Source: DASRDU01 sp035560235
GTDB lineage: Bacteria; Acidobacteriota; Blastocatellia; RBC074
Length of the DNA stretch: 64,000 bases
Assembly: GCA_035560235.1 (NCBI GenBank)
Contig: DATMAG010000113.1
Coordinates: forward strand, 35,427 to 99,426
Direction: 5' to 3'
Shown here: piece by piece, positions 1 through 8,131 of the stretch
How the letters are laid out: each line of letters opens with the position of its first letter
Position numbering within the stretch: position 1 is the stretch's first letter
Notes under the pieces: model-generated
What the model was told of the DNA's origin: nothing
Seen by the model: only the letters and a program-made list of their open reading frames with translations
The model's database searches: none
Translations under genes and position numbers: made by a program

Positions 1-1252
1 CGCCGCGCTGAATATCGTAAAAGCGCATCATCAGATTCGTGATCGTCGTCTTGCCTGATCCGGTCGCGCCAACAAACGCGATTGACTGGCCCGGTTCGGC
101 TGTGAATGACACATCGCGCAACACCCAGTCCTCATCCTTGTAGGCAAACCACACGTGACGGAATTCGATGCGGCCCGAAGCGTGCGAGGATCTGGCGGGC
201 AGTTGCGGCCTTTCGGGCGAAGTGATTTTGTCCGGCGTGTCGAGCAGTCTGAAGACGCGCTCGCTCGCGACGACCGCGGCCTGCAGGATGTTGTACTTGT
301 CGCTGATGTCCTGAATCGGCATCCAGAGCCGCTGTGTGTATTGCAGAAAAGCGACCAGCGTGCCGATGGTGATGGCGTTCTGAATCACCTGTCCGCCGCC
401 GTACCAGATCAGGGTGGCAATGCCAATGGAAGAGATCAGACTGACCAGCGGATAGAAGACCGCGAAGTAAAAGATCGTGTCGAGGTTGGCCTGCAGATGT
501 TCACGATTGATGACCTCGAACTGATTGAAGGCTTTCACTTCACGATTGAAAAGCTGCACGGTCTGCGCGCCGGAAATGTGTTCCTGAGTGAAAGCGTTGA
601 GCCGCGCAATTTTGACGCGCACGGCCTGAAAGCCCCGGCGCGAACCGCGCTGAAACCACGCTGTCGCGAGCACCAGCAGCGGCACCACAGCGAGCGACAC
701 CAGCGCCAGCGACCACGAATAATAGAACATCATCCCGAGCGCCGCCGCGATCAGCACCAGATCGCCGAGCACTTCGACCAGCCCTGAAGTGAACAGTTCG
801 TTGAGCGAATCAACATCGCTTGTGAGCCGCGTAATCAGCCGCCCCACCGGCGTCCTGTCGTAATAAGCCAGCTCAATCGTCTGAAACTTGCGAAAGATCT
901 CCTCGCGCAGATCGAACATCACCCGCTGTCCGATGGTGTTGAGCAGCACGTCCTGCAGATAACCGATGCCCAGAGTGATGACAAGTGAGAGCAGATAGAG
1001 CAGCGCGAGCAGAGCAATCCCTTGAAAGGCCGAATCGAGCGGCATCTGCCGGTGCGCCGCCGGAGCGATGAGTCCGTCAATCGCCCGCTGCGTCAGCAGC
1101 GGCCCGACCTGCCGCACCAGATTGACCGCGACCGTCAGAAAAAGCGCGATGATGACGAGCGTTTTGTACGGTCCCAGATAGCGGATCAGTCGGCGCGTGT
1201 AGGTCACGCTGTAGATTTTGCCTGCCTGTTCTTCTTCGTGGTGTGAAGCCAT
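1..1252 (-). CDS. ABC exporter half-transporter, canonical half (YheH/MdlB-like), 3' end outside window
   Basis: The reverse strand reads open from the ATG at 1252 to the window edge, giving about 417 residues of an MsbA-type exporter: a six-helix transmembrane domain (roughly residues 25-320) followed by the start of a nucleotide-binding domain with Walker A GATGSGKTT just before the edge. The signature motif, Walker B and stop lie outside. The family exports lipids, drugs or peptides across the inner membrane using ATP. The other half-transporter at 3252-5063 has a degenerate catalytic site, so this one is expected to carry the intact glutamate of the heterodimer; that residue cannot be seen here. 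A two-gene ATPase/DUF4276 insert separates the halves. Substrate cannot be told. Confidence 0.9.
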   Translation of the reverse strand, partial: MASHHEEEQAGKIYSVTYTRRLIRYLGPYKTLVIIALFLTVAVNLVRQVGPLLTQRAIDGLIAPAAHRQMPLDSAFQGIALLALLYLLSLVITLGIGYLQDVLLNTIGQRVMFDLREEIFRKFQTIELAYYDRTPVGRLITRLTSDVDSLNELFTSGLVEVLGDLVLIAAALGMMFYYSWSLALVSLAVVPLLVLATAWFQRGSRRGFQAVRVKIARLNAFTQEHISGAQTVQLFNREVKAFNQFEVINREHLQANLDTIFYFAVFYPLVSLISSIGIATLIWYGGGQVIQNAITIGTLVAFLQYTQRLWMPIQDISDKYNILQAAVVASERVFRLLDTPDKITSPERPQLPARSSHASGRIEFRHVWFAYKDEDWVLRDVSFTAEPGQSIAFVGATGSGKTTITNLMMRFYDIQRG

Positions 1253-1276
1253 TGTTGATCACTTTGTATGTTGAAA

Positions 1277-1891
1277 TCAGGCTGCAATGAGTGCTTCAAT
1301 TCCATTCTTGAAACATCTGAAGCTGTTTGAGCGGTTGCGCTCAGGGATCATATGCTTGGATATGTTTCTTGCTACTTCAATTTTGGGAAGCCCGGCAGAA
1401 TAGTACCCGTAATATTGAAGCTCTCTTTCGAGGGCTTCCCAGGTTCCCCCTTTGATTGTATCAGGATCACGGTACTTTTCCTTTTTGCCCAGACTCAGGG
1501 GAACTCGGGGATAAGCTGTAACCACTGCTACAACATCGCCAAAGAACCACGCCTCAAGCTCCTCAACTGCTATCCTGTTCAGCACCTGAAAACTTATTTG
1601 TCCAGAAGCTGAACTTTTTGTGACAAGACCTGCGCTGCCAGCTGCCTGTTCAAGTTTGGTTTTCAATTGATCACAATTCTCCCGGTCTTCATCAATCAAT
1701 ACGACAATGCGCCAGTCAGCTGGCAGCCAGTGCTTGTATCCTTTCATTCGATTCGGAAGCTGAGTCAGTAAAGTAAGCTTTGATTGAAAGTTGTGCAGCC
1801 TGAAAGTGACGTCTGCTGGCAGCATTCTGGGAAGAAGATTATCGAGAGCCGCTTCAGTTGATGGTTCTTCAACCAAAAACTCAACGTGCAT
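1277..1891 (-). CDS. DUF4276 family protein, TOPRIM-like (partner of the AAA ATPase)
   Basis: 204 residues matching the DUF4276 pattern as I know it: FLVEEPS at the N terminus, LPNRMKGY, a hydrophobic strand ending in DED, LNRIAVEELEAWFFGD, and RNRSNSF near the C terminus. Glu8 plus Asp67/Asp69 resemble the E and DxD acidic residues of a TOPRIM nuclease fold (inference). ATG at 1891 follows an AGGAGG ribosome site. It sits 6 bases after the AAA ATPase stop on the same strand, so the two are almost certainly co-transcribed. ATPase/TOPRIM pairs are a known architecture in anti-phage systems (OLD, Gabija, PARIS), which suggests an effector role, but no function is established for this pair from sequence alone. 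Confidence 0.85.
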   Translation of the reverse strand: MHVEFLVEEPSTEAALDNLLPRMLPADVTFRLHNFQSKLTLLTQLPNRMKGYKHWLPADWRIVVLIDEDRENCDQLKTKLEQAAGSAGLVTKSSASGQISFQVLNRIAVEELEAWFFGDVVAVVTAYPRVPLSLGKKEKYRDPDTIKGGTWEALERELQYYGYYSAGLPKIEVARNISKHMIPERNRSNSFRCFKNGIEALIAA

Positions 1892-1897
1892 GTCAGG

Positions 1898-3160
1898 CTA
1901 CCTCCTTTCCCGTCCTTTATTGACCTTGCCATTGAGTCGCGGGCCGCCGACATTTATTAATGGGTCTCCGACTTCAAAAAATCCTTCCATCCAGAGTTGA
2001 CCGAGCTTCCCACCTGCTTCCATCATCTCGTTAATGCCATTCATGTCTGCAGCTCGCCTGGCTTGAGTAAAGCCATAATTATTACGATACAGAACCCATA
2101 ATTCATCTTGTCTTAATCCGCTGACAAAGAATGGAGAATGGGTTGTGACCATCAATTGGGTGCAATTCGATACGTTCCGGCATTCTTCAGCAAGTTCCGG
2201 CAATAATCGTGGATGGAGGTGGTTCTCCGGCTCTTCGATCCCAATCAGTTGCGGCGGGTCAGGATCGTGCAGTACGGTCAGGTATGCCAGCATCTTAAGG
2301 GTCCCATCAGATGCAAATTTTGCCAGAATCGGCTCAGCGAAAGGCGCATCCTTGATTTGAAGCAGCAGACGACCATCAGGCATGAGGCTCGCATCTACTC
2401 TCTCAAGCTGAGGAACCCGCTGTGACATGATACGTAGAATTTGATCGAGTCGCTCCGGGTGCTGTTCTTTCAAATATTGAATGACATTAGGCAGATTATC
2501 GCCAGTAGCTGATAGTCTTTCCTGTGGTCCGGCTTCAGGTATGCCGCGAGTACTGTCCGCTGTCAGATATGACAGATACCAGCTTGTAATAAACCGGCGG
2601 AGAGCACTAACACGTGGATGTTTGGCAAATTGTCCTAACGTATTGACTGCAAGCATTTCAGGAGAATCCAGCTTTTCATTGATTCGCTCATCCTGTTCGT
2701 CGGGTAATTCACCAGAAATAACCTGTCCTTCCCCTTCTCGGAAGTTCAGGAACTTAAATGGTTGTCCTGTTCTCTTGTGTCTTCGCCATTGCAACCATTC
2801 CTCTGCTACATATGGGCCTTTGTTATTTTCTGCGATAGCCAGATGGTAAGTAATAATGGGGTGTCCACTCCCTTTCCCCTCACGATACTTTAATTCAATC
2901 ATAATTGGCCCGTCAGATCCGCGCGTCCGCAATTCTTTGAACCGGCCTCTGCGATCCCAGGCTTTGCGAAGGCCAACAGAAAAACACTCCGATAGGAAGG
3001 CGAAGACATCAAAGAGAGTGGACTTGCCGCTGCCATTTGGTCCAAGCAGAACGGTCAGCGGTTTCAAATCCTTCATCTCAAGGTCACGCAAGGCACGAAA
3101 ATTCTGTACTCGAAGATACTCAATCCGGGGAACAGCAGGTCTGGTATTATTGCTCGCCAT
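1898..3160 (-). CDS. AAA family ATPase (COG4637/AAA_21, OLD/SMC-like fold)
   Basis: 420 residues. Starts with the RVQNFRALRD strand typical of RecF/SMC-like ATPases, Walker A GPNGSGKST at residues 40-48, then a long divergent lid region, an ASDGTLKMLAYL signature-like helix, Walker B LIGIEEPENHLHP and a TTHSPFFVS sensor strand near the C terminus. This is the overloaded-nuclease/AAA_21 type used in defence and repair systems, without a nuclease domain of its own. ATG at 3160 follows AAGAGGC. It is the first gene of a two-gene unit with the DUF4276 protein, and both lie between the halves of an ABC exporter. The C terminus is short and basic (KVNKGRERR). It could alternatively be a housekeeping SMC-like ATPase, but the partner argues against this. 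Confidence 0.88.
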   Translation of the reverse strand: MASNNTRPAVPRIEYLRVQNFRALRDLEMKDLKPLTVLLGPNGSGKSTLFDVFAFLSECFSVGLRKAWDRRGRFKELRTRGSDGPIMIELKYREGKGSGHPIITYHLAIAENNKGPYVAEEWLQWRRHKRTGQPFKFLNFREGEGQVISGELPDEQDERINEKLDSPEMLAVNTLGQFAKHPRVSALRRFITSWYLSYLTADSTRGIPEAGPQERLSATGDNLPNVIQYLKEQHPERLDQILRIMSQRVPQLERVDASLMPDGRLLLQIKDAPFAEPILAKFASDGTLKMLAYLTVLHDPDPPQLIGIEEPENHLHPRLLPELAEECRNVSNCTQLMVTTHSPFFVSGLRQDELWVLYRNNYGFTQARRAADMNGINEMMEAGGKLGQLWMEGFFEVGDPLINVGGPRLNGKVNKGRERR

Positions 3161-3251
3161 TGTAATTGCCTCTTAGCCGGGGTATGCAACTCTCCGCCGA
3201 TATACACTAACGACACTCTTTGTGGCTGACTCAGACTGTTCAGCGCAAAAA

Positions 3252-5063
3252 TCAACTCGCCGCCAGTTCCTCTTCGAGCAGTTGTCGTTCATACAGATCA
3301 GCGTACTCGCCGCCGTGCTGCATCAGTTCCTCGTGCGTGCCGCGTTCGATGATGCGTCCGTGATCCAGCACGCAGATCAGATCAGCGTCCTTCACGGTCG
3401 AGATGCGATGCGAAACGATCAGCGAAGTGCGGTCGCGCATGATGCCGCGCAACTGCGAGAGGATCTTTTCCTCAGTGTACGTATCCACTGCCGAGAGCGC
3501 ATCGTCCAGGATCAGGATTTTCGGCTGGCGGATGACGGCGCGCGCGATTGCGGTGCGCTGCTTCTGCCCGCCTGAAAGCGTGATGCCGCGTTCGCCAACC
3601 AGGGTTTCGTACTGCTTCGGAAAAGCCCTGATGTCATCGGCCAGACCGGCGACTTCAGCCGCAAATTCGATCTCTGAAGGCCGCGCTTCTCTGACTCCGA
3701 AGGCGATATTTTCAGCGAGGGTTTCGCTGAAGAGAAAAGTCTCCTGCGGCACGTAACCGATGCTTTCGCGCAACTGCCGGAGCGGGATTTCGCGAATCGG
3801 ATGATCGTCAACCAGCACCATTCCCGGCGCGGCGTCGAGCAGGCGCGGCACCAGATTCATCAGCGTTGATTTGCCCGACCCCGTGCGCCCGATGAAGGCG
3901 ACGGTCTGTCCGGGTTCGATCACCAGACTGATGTCGCGCAGCACCGGCGGGCCGTCGGACGAGTAGCGAAAGGTCAGATTGCGGAATTCGATCCTGCCGC
4001 GAATTTCGGGCAGCGGCCTGGCTTCGAGCGCGTCGGCAATCGCGGGTTCGATCAGCATGATCTCGTGCAGGCGTTTAAGGCTCGCCGTGCCGCGCTGCAC
4101 CATGTTCGTCACGTAACCCATCGCAATCAGCGGCCAGATCAGTTGTTCAAGATAGAGATTGAAGGCCGTGAAATCACCGAGCGACATCTGACCGAGACCG
4201 ACCTGGCGGCCTCCGTACCAGAGAATGGCGGCAAAGCCCAGGCCGATGCAGAACTGCATGAGCGGGCGAAAGACGGCTGAGAGTTTCACCAGACTCAGAT
4301 TGCGTTCCACATACTGCTGATTGAGCGCGGCGAAGGAGGCTATCTCGGCCTCCTCCTGCGCATAGGCGCGCACGACGCGCACGCCTGAGAGATTTTCCTG
4401 CGCCCGGGCCGTGATGTCTGAAAAGAACTCCTGAATCTTCTCAAAGCGCACGTGAATCTGCTGGCCGAAATATTTCACTGTCAGCGAGACGAGCGGCATC
4501 GTCAGCAGCAGGATCAGTGTCAGCCTCCAGCTCAGGTGAAACATCAGCGGCAGAACGATCAGCACGCGAAAAAGCGTCTGCTCGCTGTACATAATCGCCG
4601 GGCCGACGATCATCCGCACCGCGCCAAGATCGTTGGTCGCGCGCGCCATCAGGTCGCCGGTGCGATGCTCCTGAAAGAACTGCAGCGGCAGCTTCTGCAG
4701 GTGGCCGTAAAAATCGTTGCGCAGATCGTATTCGATGTAACGCGACATATTGATCAGCGTGCGCCGCTGCAAAAAGAGAAACAGCCCGCTGACGAGGCTC
4801 GCGCCGATGATCATCAGGCCGTACTGCGCGATCTTCTCGTACGTCACTCCGCTCATCTTCATTTCGTCAATCGCGCGACCGACCACGCGCGGCACGAAGA
4901 CGCTGAAGACGTTCGAGACCAGCACGAAGAGCGTTCCGCTCAGAAGCATCCAGCGATGCTTTTTGAAATATCCGGTCAGCCAGGCGCGGCGGGCCGGTGG
5001 AACGTGGCGGACGGCTTGCGGTGCGTGAAATTGCGGGGCAGGTAGTGCGAGATTCTGAGCCAT
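3252..5063 (-). CDS. ABC exporter half-transporter with degenerate ATP site (YheI/MdlA-like)
   Basis: 603 residues, the usual length for a full TMD-NBD half-transporter. Six membrane helices occupy about residues 35-320. The nucleotide-binding domain shows Walker A GRTGSGKST near residue 390, signature LSGGQKQR, and Walker B LILDDALSAVD. The residue after the Walker B aspartate is Asp instead of the catalytic Glu, as in the degenerate half of heterodimeric exporters such as BmrC/YheI or TM287. That predicts a partner supplying the hydrolysing site, which is the gene at 1-1252. ATG at 5063. The two ABC genes read in the same direction, but 2 kb with the ATPase/DUF4276 pair lies between them, which is unusual for this operon. 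Confidence 0.93.
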   Translation of the reverse strand: MAQNLALPAPQFHAPQAVRHVPPARRAWLTGYFKKHRWMLLSGTLFVLVSNVFSVFVPRVVGRAIDEMKMSGVTYEKIAQYGLMIIGASLVSGLFLFLQRRTLINMSRYIEYDLRNDFYGHLQKLPLQFFQEHRTGDLMARATNDLGAVRMIVGPAIMYSEQTLFRVLIVLPLMFHLSWRLTLILLLTMPLVSLTVKYFGQQIHVRFEKIQEFFSDITARAQENLSGVRVVRAYAQEEAEIASFAALNQQYVERNLSLVKLSAVFRPLMQFCIGLGFAAILWYGGRQVGLGQMSLGDFTAFNLYLEQLIWPLIAMGYVTNMVQRGTASLKRLHEIMLIEPAIADALEARPLPEIRGRIEFRNLTFRYSSDGPPVLRDISLVIEPGQTVAFIGRTGSGKSTLMNLVPRLLDAAPGMVLVDDHPIREIPLRQLRESIGYVPQETFLFSETLAENIAFGVREARPSEIEFAAEVAGLADDIRAFPKQYETLVGERGITLSGGQKQRTAIARAVIRQPKILILDDALSAVDTYTEEKILSQLRGIMRDRTSLIVSHRISTVKDADLICVLDHGRIIERGTHEELMQHGGEYADLYERQLLEEELAAS

Positions 5064-5137
5064 GGTTTTAGATGATTGTGATTCAGGCTCTCAAGTATCA
5101 GGGATGAACGGAGGATGGTCAAATGAGTCGCACCTGT

Positions 5138-5231
5138 GAGCGTCGGCGTCCTGCTCGCCTGGCTGGCAAGCACGCACGGTTCATTGAAACCGGCAGGTTA
5201 ACGGAAGCAGGCGAGCGGGACGCCCGCGCTC
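5138..5231. repeat. Imperfect inverted repeat, intergenic palindrome
   Basis: 24-base arms at 5138-5161 and 5208-5231 are complementary with 3 mismatches around a 46-base loop. It lies in the 426-base non-coding stretch 5064-5489 between the divergent ABC exporter and CHRD genes; apart from the ribosome site of the CHRD gene I see nothing else there. No T-run follows either side, so it is not a simple terminator. The GCGAGCGGGAC core resembles the GCGAGCGGGGC element at 60211, suggesting a dispersed family. Confidence 0.6.
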
Positions 5232-5489
5232 CCAGGGAGGGAATTGCGCTCTCAGGGCGCAATTGACCGCTGCGCAGGGCAGTGTTATGTTGTGCGCCAC
5301 AGTCATACCCCTCGTATCCGGATTTCCTTTGCTGGCGATCGTTGCCGGTTGCAACCCGACCTGACCGGCAGTCGCATTTCCTGATCAATCAACGGCCCGA
5401 CGCAGGTTGTTGAATGTCGTGTGCCTTTCACTCCGCGCGGTGAATGGCTCCTGCCCCTGTCTTTGAAAACCACACTGAGGAGGGATACT

Positions 5490-7415
5490 GTGAAAAAAAA
5501 CTGTCTGACCATCATTCTTTCAGCCATCGCCGTTCTGTTTTCAGCGACTGCGGCGGCCGCTGAAACCTATACGGCCACAGTTGCGCTGAGTCCTGCCAGC
5601 GAAGTTCCACCGATTCAGAATCTCAATGCTTCAGGCACAACGATTCTGACGGTCAATGTCGTCAGAGATGCAACGGGCAACATCGTCACCGGCTCAGTCA
5701 ACTTTCTGACGAATTTCAGCTTTCCGGCGAGCGTCTCGATCACCGGTCATCACATTCACGAGGGCGCGTCCACCGTCAACGGGCCGGTCAGAATCAATAC
5801 CGCCATCTCCGGCTCGTCGCCGCTCGTCTTTGCGAATGGGAAAGGGATGATCAATATCAGCGTAACGGGCATTGATCCGGCTGTCCTGGGCCGCCTGCTG
5901 GCCAATCCGGCGGGCTTTTATGTCAACCTGCACACTACTGACAATGCAGGCGGCGCGATTCGCGGGCAGATCACCACGCTGATCGAAATGCTGGCTGACA
6001 CTATCGCTATGACGACAGCCAGTGAGGTTCCGCCTGTGACGACAGTCAACGCAAGCGGCACGGGCACGATCACTGTCAATCCGAAGCGTGATCCTGCGAC
6101 CGGCGCGATTACCGGCGGTTCGGTGACTTTTACGGTCAGCTTCAATTTTCCGGGCAGCGTGACCATTACCGGGCTGCACATTCATCAGGCTCCGGCAGGA
6201 ACCAACGGCTCCGTAGTCATCAACACCGGTATTTCGGGAGCAAATCCGGTCACGTCAGCGAGCGGCACGGGCATCCTCAACTACACTGTTCCGAACGTCA
6301 ATGCGACCCTGCTTCAGAACCTGCTCAGCAATCCGGCGGGGTTCTATGTCAATCTGCACACTACCACTAATCCGGGCGGCGTCATCAGAGGGCAACTGGT
6401 GTCATTTGAAAAGCCGCCGATCATCGAGCAGGTGTCACCGCTGGTCGTTCAGACCGGTTCGAGTTCGACTCTGACGCTGACCGGAGTCGGCTTCGGTTCA
6501 ACTGCCGCCGTGCTGGTCAACGGGCAGATCGTCCCGGCGGTTTATGACGGCTCGAACAATCCAGGCCAGTTGACGAACGTTCCAATTCCCGCCGCGCTGC
6601 TCGCCAGTCCCGGCACAGTGACTGTTCAGGTGCAGGACTTCAGCGGCACGCTCTCAGCGCCGCGCACTGTCACAGTCGCTGCCGCCGCAGGCATTAACAG
6701 CGTGGCTGCGACAACGGTTGATCCGGTTCGCTATCAGACGGCGGTCGCGCCTGAGTCAATCGCGGCACTCTTCGGCACCAGCCTCGCGACAACAACCGTG
6801 ACGGCGACATCTGTTCCGCTGCCGACCTCGCTCGATGGCACATCGGTCTATGTGAACGGAGAGGCCGCGCCGCTCTTTTTCGTTTCGCCCGGTCAGATCA
6901 ACTATCAGATTCCGCCGGGCGTTGCGCCGGGCACCGCGAATGTGGTGGTCGTTGATAAAAACGGCAACGTGTCGCAGGGTCAGGCCAACGTAGTGCCGAG
7001 CATCGCCAGCATCTTTACGATGAAACCTGACGGCACCGGCGCTCCGGCGGCTCTGGCCGCGCAGAATACGGCCACGCCTGTGTTCAATCTCACGCTCGGC
7101 AATCCCGACGGCACTCCGGTGCAGCTCGATCTGGGCGAAAACGGAGTGATCGTCGCGCTCTTTGCCACCGGGCTGCGCTTTGCGCCGAACACTGATCGCA
7201 GCGCCCAGAACGGAGTCGCTGAATCGGTCAGCATCACCATCGGCGGAACAGCCGTCACACCCGGCCCGCTTTTCGCCGGGCCGCAGGGCACCTTCGTCGG
7301 CGTGGATCAGATCAACTTCATCATTCCGACCTCATTTGCCGGAAAGGGCGAAGTTGACATGGTCGTCACTGTTGACGGCAAGGCCTCAAACACGCTCAGG
7401 ATCAATCTGAAGTAG
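5490..7415 (+). CDS. Secreted CHRD-domain protein with C-terminal TIGR03437 domain
   Basis: 641 residues from the GTG at 5490, chosen because GAGGAGG at 5477-5483 fits it and because a signal peptide follows at once (KKNCLTIILSAIAVLFS, cleavage near AAAAE). Two CHRD-type repeats follow, each with an ITGHHIHEG or ITGLHIHQA motif and FYVNLHTT...GGxIRGQ ending. Then comes an IPT/TIG-like segment (VSPLVVQTGSSSTLTLTGVGFG) and a C-terminal TIGR03437 domain (ESIAALFGTSLA, VSPGQINYQIPPG). TIGR03437 is characteristic of Acidobacteriota. CHRD domains have no firmly established catalytic role; an extracellular or surface adhesive function is a guess. It is expressed alone, divergently from the ABC exporter. 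Confidence 0.85.
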   Translation: MKKNCLTIILSAIAVLFSATAAAAETYTATVALSPASEVPPIQNLNASGTTILTVNVVRDATGNIVTGSVNFLTNFSFPASVSITGHHIHEGASTVNGPVRINTAISGSSPLVFANGKGMINISVTGIDPAVLGRLLANPAGFYVNLHTTDNAGGAIRGQITTLIEMLADTIAMTTASEVPPVTTVNASGTGTITVNPKRDPATGAITGGSVTFTVSFNFPGSVTITGLHIHQAPAGTNGSVVINTGISGANPVTSASGTGILNYTVPNVNATLLQNLLSNPAGFYVNLHTTTNPGGVIRGQLVSFEKPPIIEQVSPLVVQTGSSSTLTLTGVGFGSTAAVLVNGQIVPAVYDGSNNPGQLTNVPIPAALLASPGTVTVQVQDFSGTLSAPRTVTVAAAAGINSVAATTVDPVRYQTAVAPESIAALFGTSLATTTVTATSVPLPTSLDGTSVYVNGEAAPLFFVSPGQINYQIPPGVAPGTANVVVVDKNGNVSQGQANVVPSIASIFTMKPDGTGAPAALAAQNTATPVFNLTLGNPDGTPVQLDLGENGVIVALFATGLRFAPNTDRSAQNGVAESVSITIGGTAVTPGPLFAGPQGTFVGVDQINFIIPTSFAGKGEVDMVVTVDGKASNTLRINLK

Positions 7416-7431
7416 AAAAACTGAGCAGGCA

Positions 7432-7527
7432 GGACAGCTTCAGCGCAGAGAAGTAAAGAGCGCAAACTCGCAGCGCAAAGGCAGGACGATCCTTTGTGCG
7501 CTTTGCTTCCCTGCGTTGAAGCTGTCC
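7432..7527. repeat. Imperfect inverted repeat (GCAGAGAAG type)
   Basis: 35-base arms at 7432-7466 and 7493-7527 pair over most of their length (perfect for the outer 11 bases, then scattered mismatches) with a 26-base loop. The arms contain a CGCAGAGAAG/GCAAAG motif of the kind often dispersed in bacterial intergenic DNA. It begins 17 bases after the CHRD stop codon and could act as a transcript 3' end structure, though there is no T-run. Confidence 0.6.
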
Positions 7528-7608
7528 GCGACAACTTTTCGGGAGAACGGCGCGAATTGATTGTTTCCTCTCAGCAGCGGCCCCGCTCCGGATTCACAGG
7601 ATTGCAAT

Positions 7609-7947
7609 ATGTTCAGACTGCTTCTTCTCTTCCTGAGCGGTGGCGCGACCCTGATGCTGCTCGCGCTGCCTGCGCTGCTGCGCCTGCTTCCTCCGAATTC
7701 GATCTTTGGCGTCTGCGTCGGAGCCGCGCTGAAAAGTCCGGCGCTCTGGTATGAAATCAATCAGGGCGCGGGTCGGCGTATGTTCAGGGCCGGAGTCGTC
7801 ACGATTATTTTTGCCCTCGGTCTTTACTGCATTCCCGGCCTCAGCACTGGCGCGTATTACGCGAGTTGCGCCATTGTGATGATGGGAATGTTCGTTTCCG
7901 GTCTGGTCAAGACTGCCCGCCACCTCAACCATTACAATCACAAATAA
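7609..7947 (+). CDS. SdpI-family small membrane protein
   Basis: 112 residues from the ATG at 7609, which has AGGA nine bases upstream. Three hydrophobic segments are visible (about residues 3-25, 58-75 and 82-100). Between the first two lies PPNSIFGVCVGAALKSPALWYEINQGAGRRMF, which resembles the SdpI signature of PRN-x-YG-x-RT...W-x-x-N-x-x-G. SdpI in Bacillus is the immunity protein against the SdpC toxin; in most bacteria these relatives have unknown roles. There is no toxin-like partner next to it. Weak similarity, so the family call is moderate. Confidence 0.65.
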   Translation: MFRLLLLFLSGGATLMLLALPALLRLLPPNSIFGVCVGAALKSPALWYEINQGAGRRMFRAGVVTIIFALGLYCIPGLSTGAYYASCAIVMMGMFVSGLVKTARHLNHYNHK

Positions 7948-8131
7948 ACGCGACGGACAGCGGGCTGTCAGTGCGCTGTCCATTGCTGCATACGCCATAG
8001 TCCTGCCTGTCCGGTCTTGACCGTCCCTGCGGCTTCATTGAAGATACTCAGCCGTCACGCGATCTCACCTCTGTAATTTTCATGACAACGCACAGCCTCG
8101 GCTGTGACCCGGAACTGAAGGAGATGAATCA

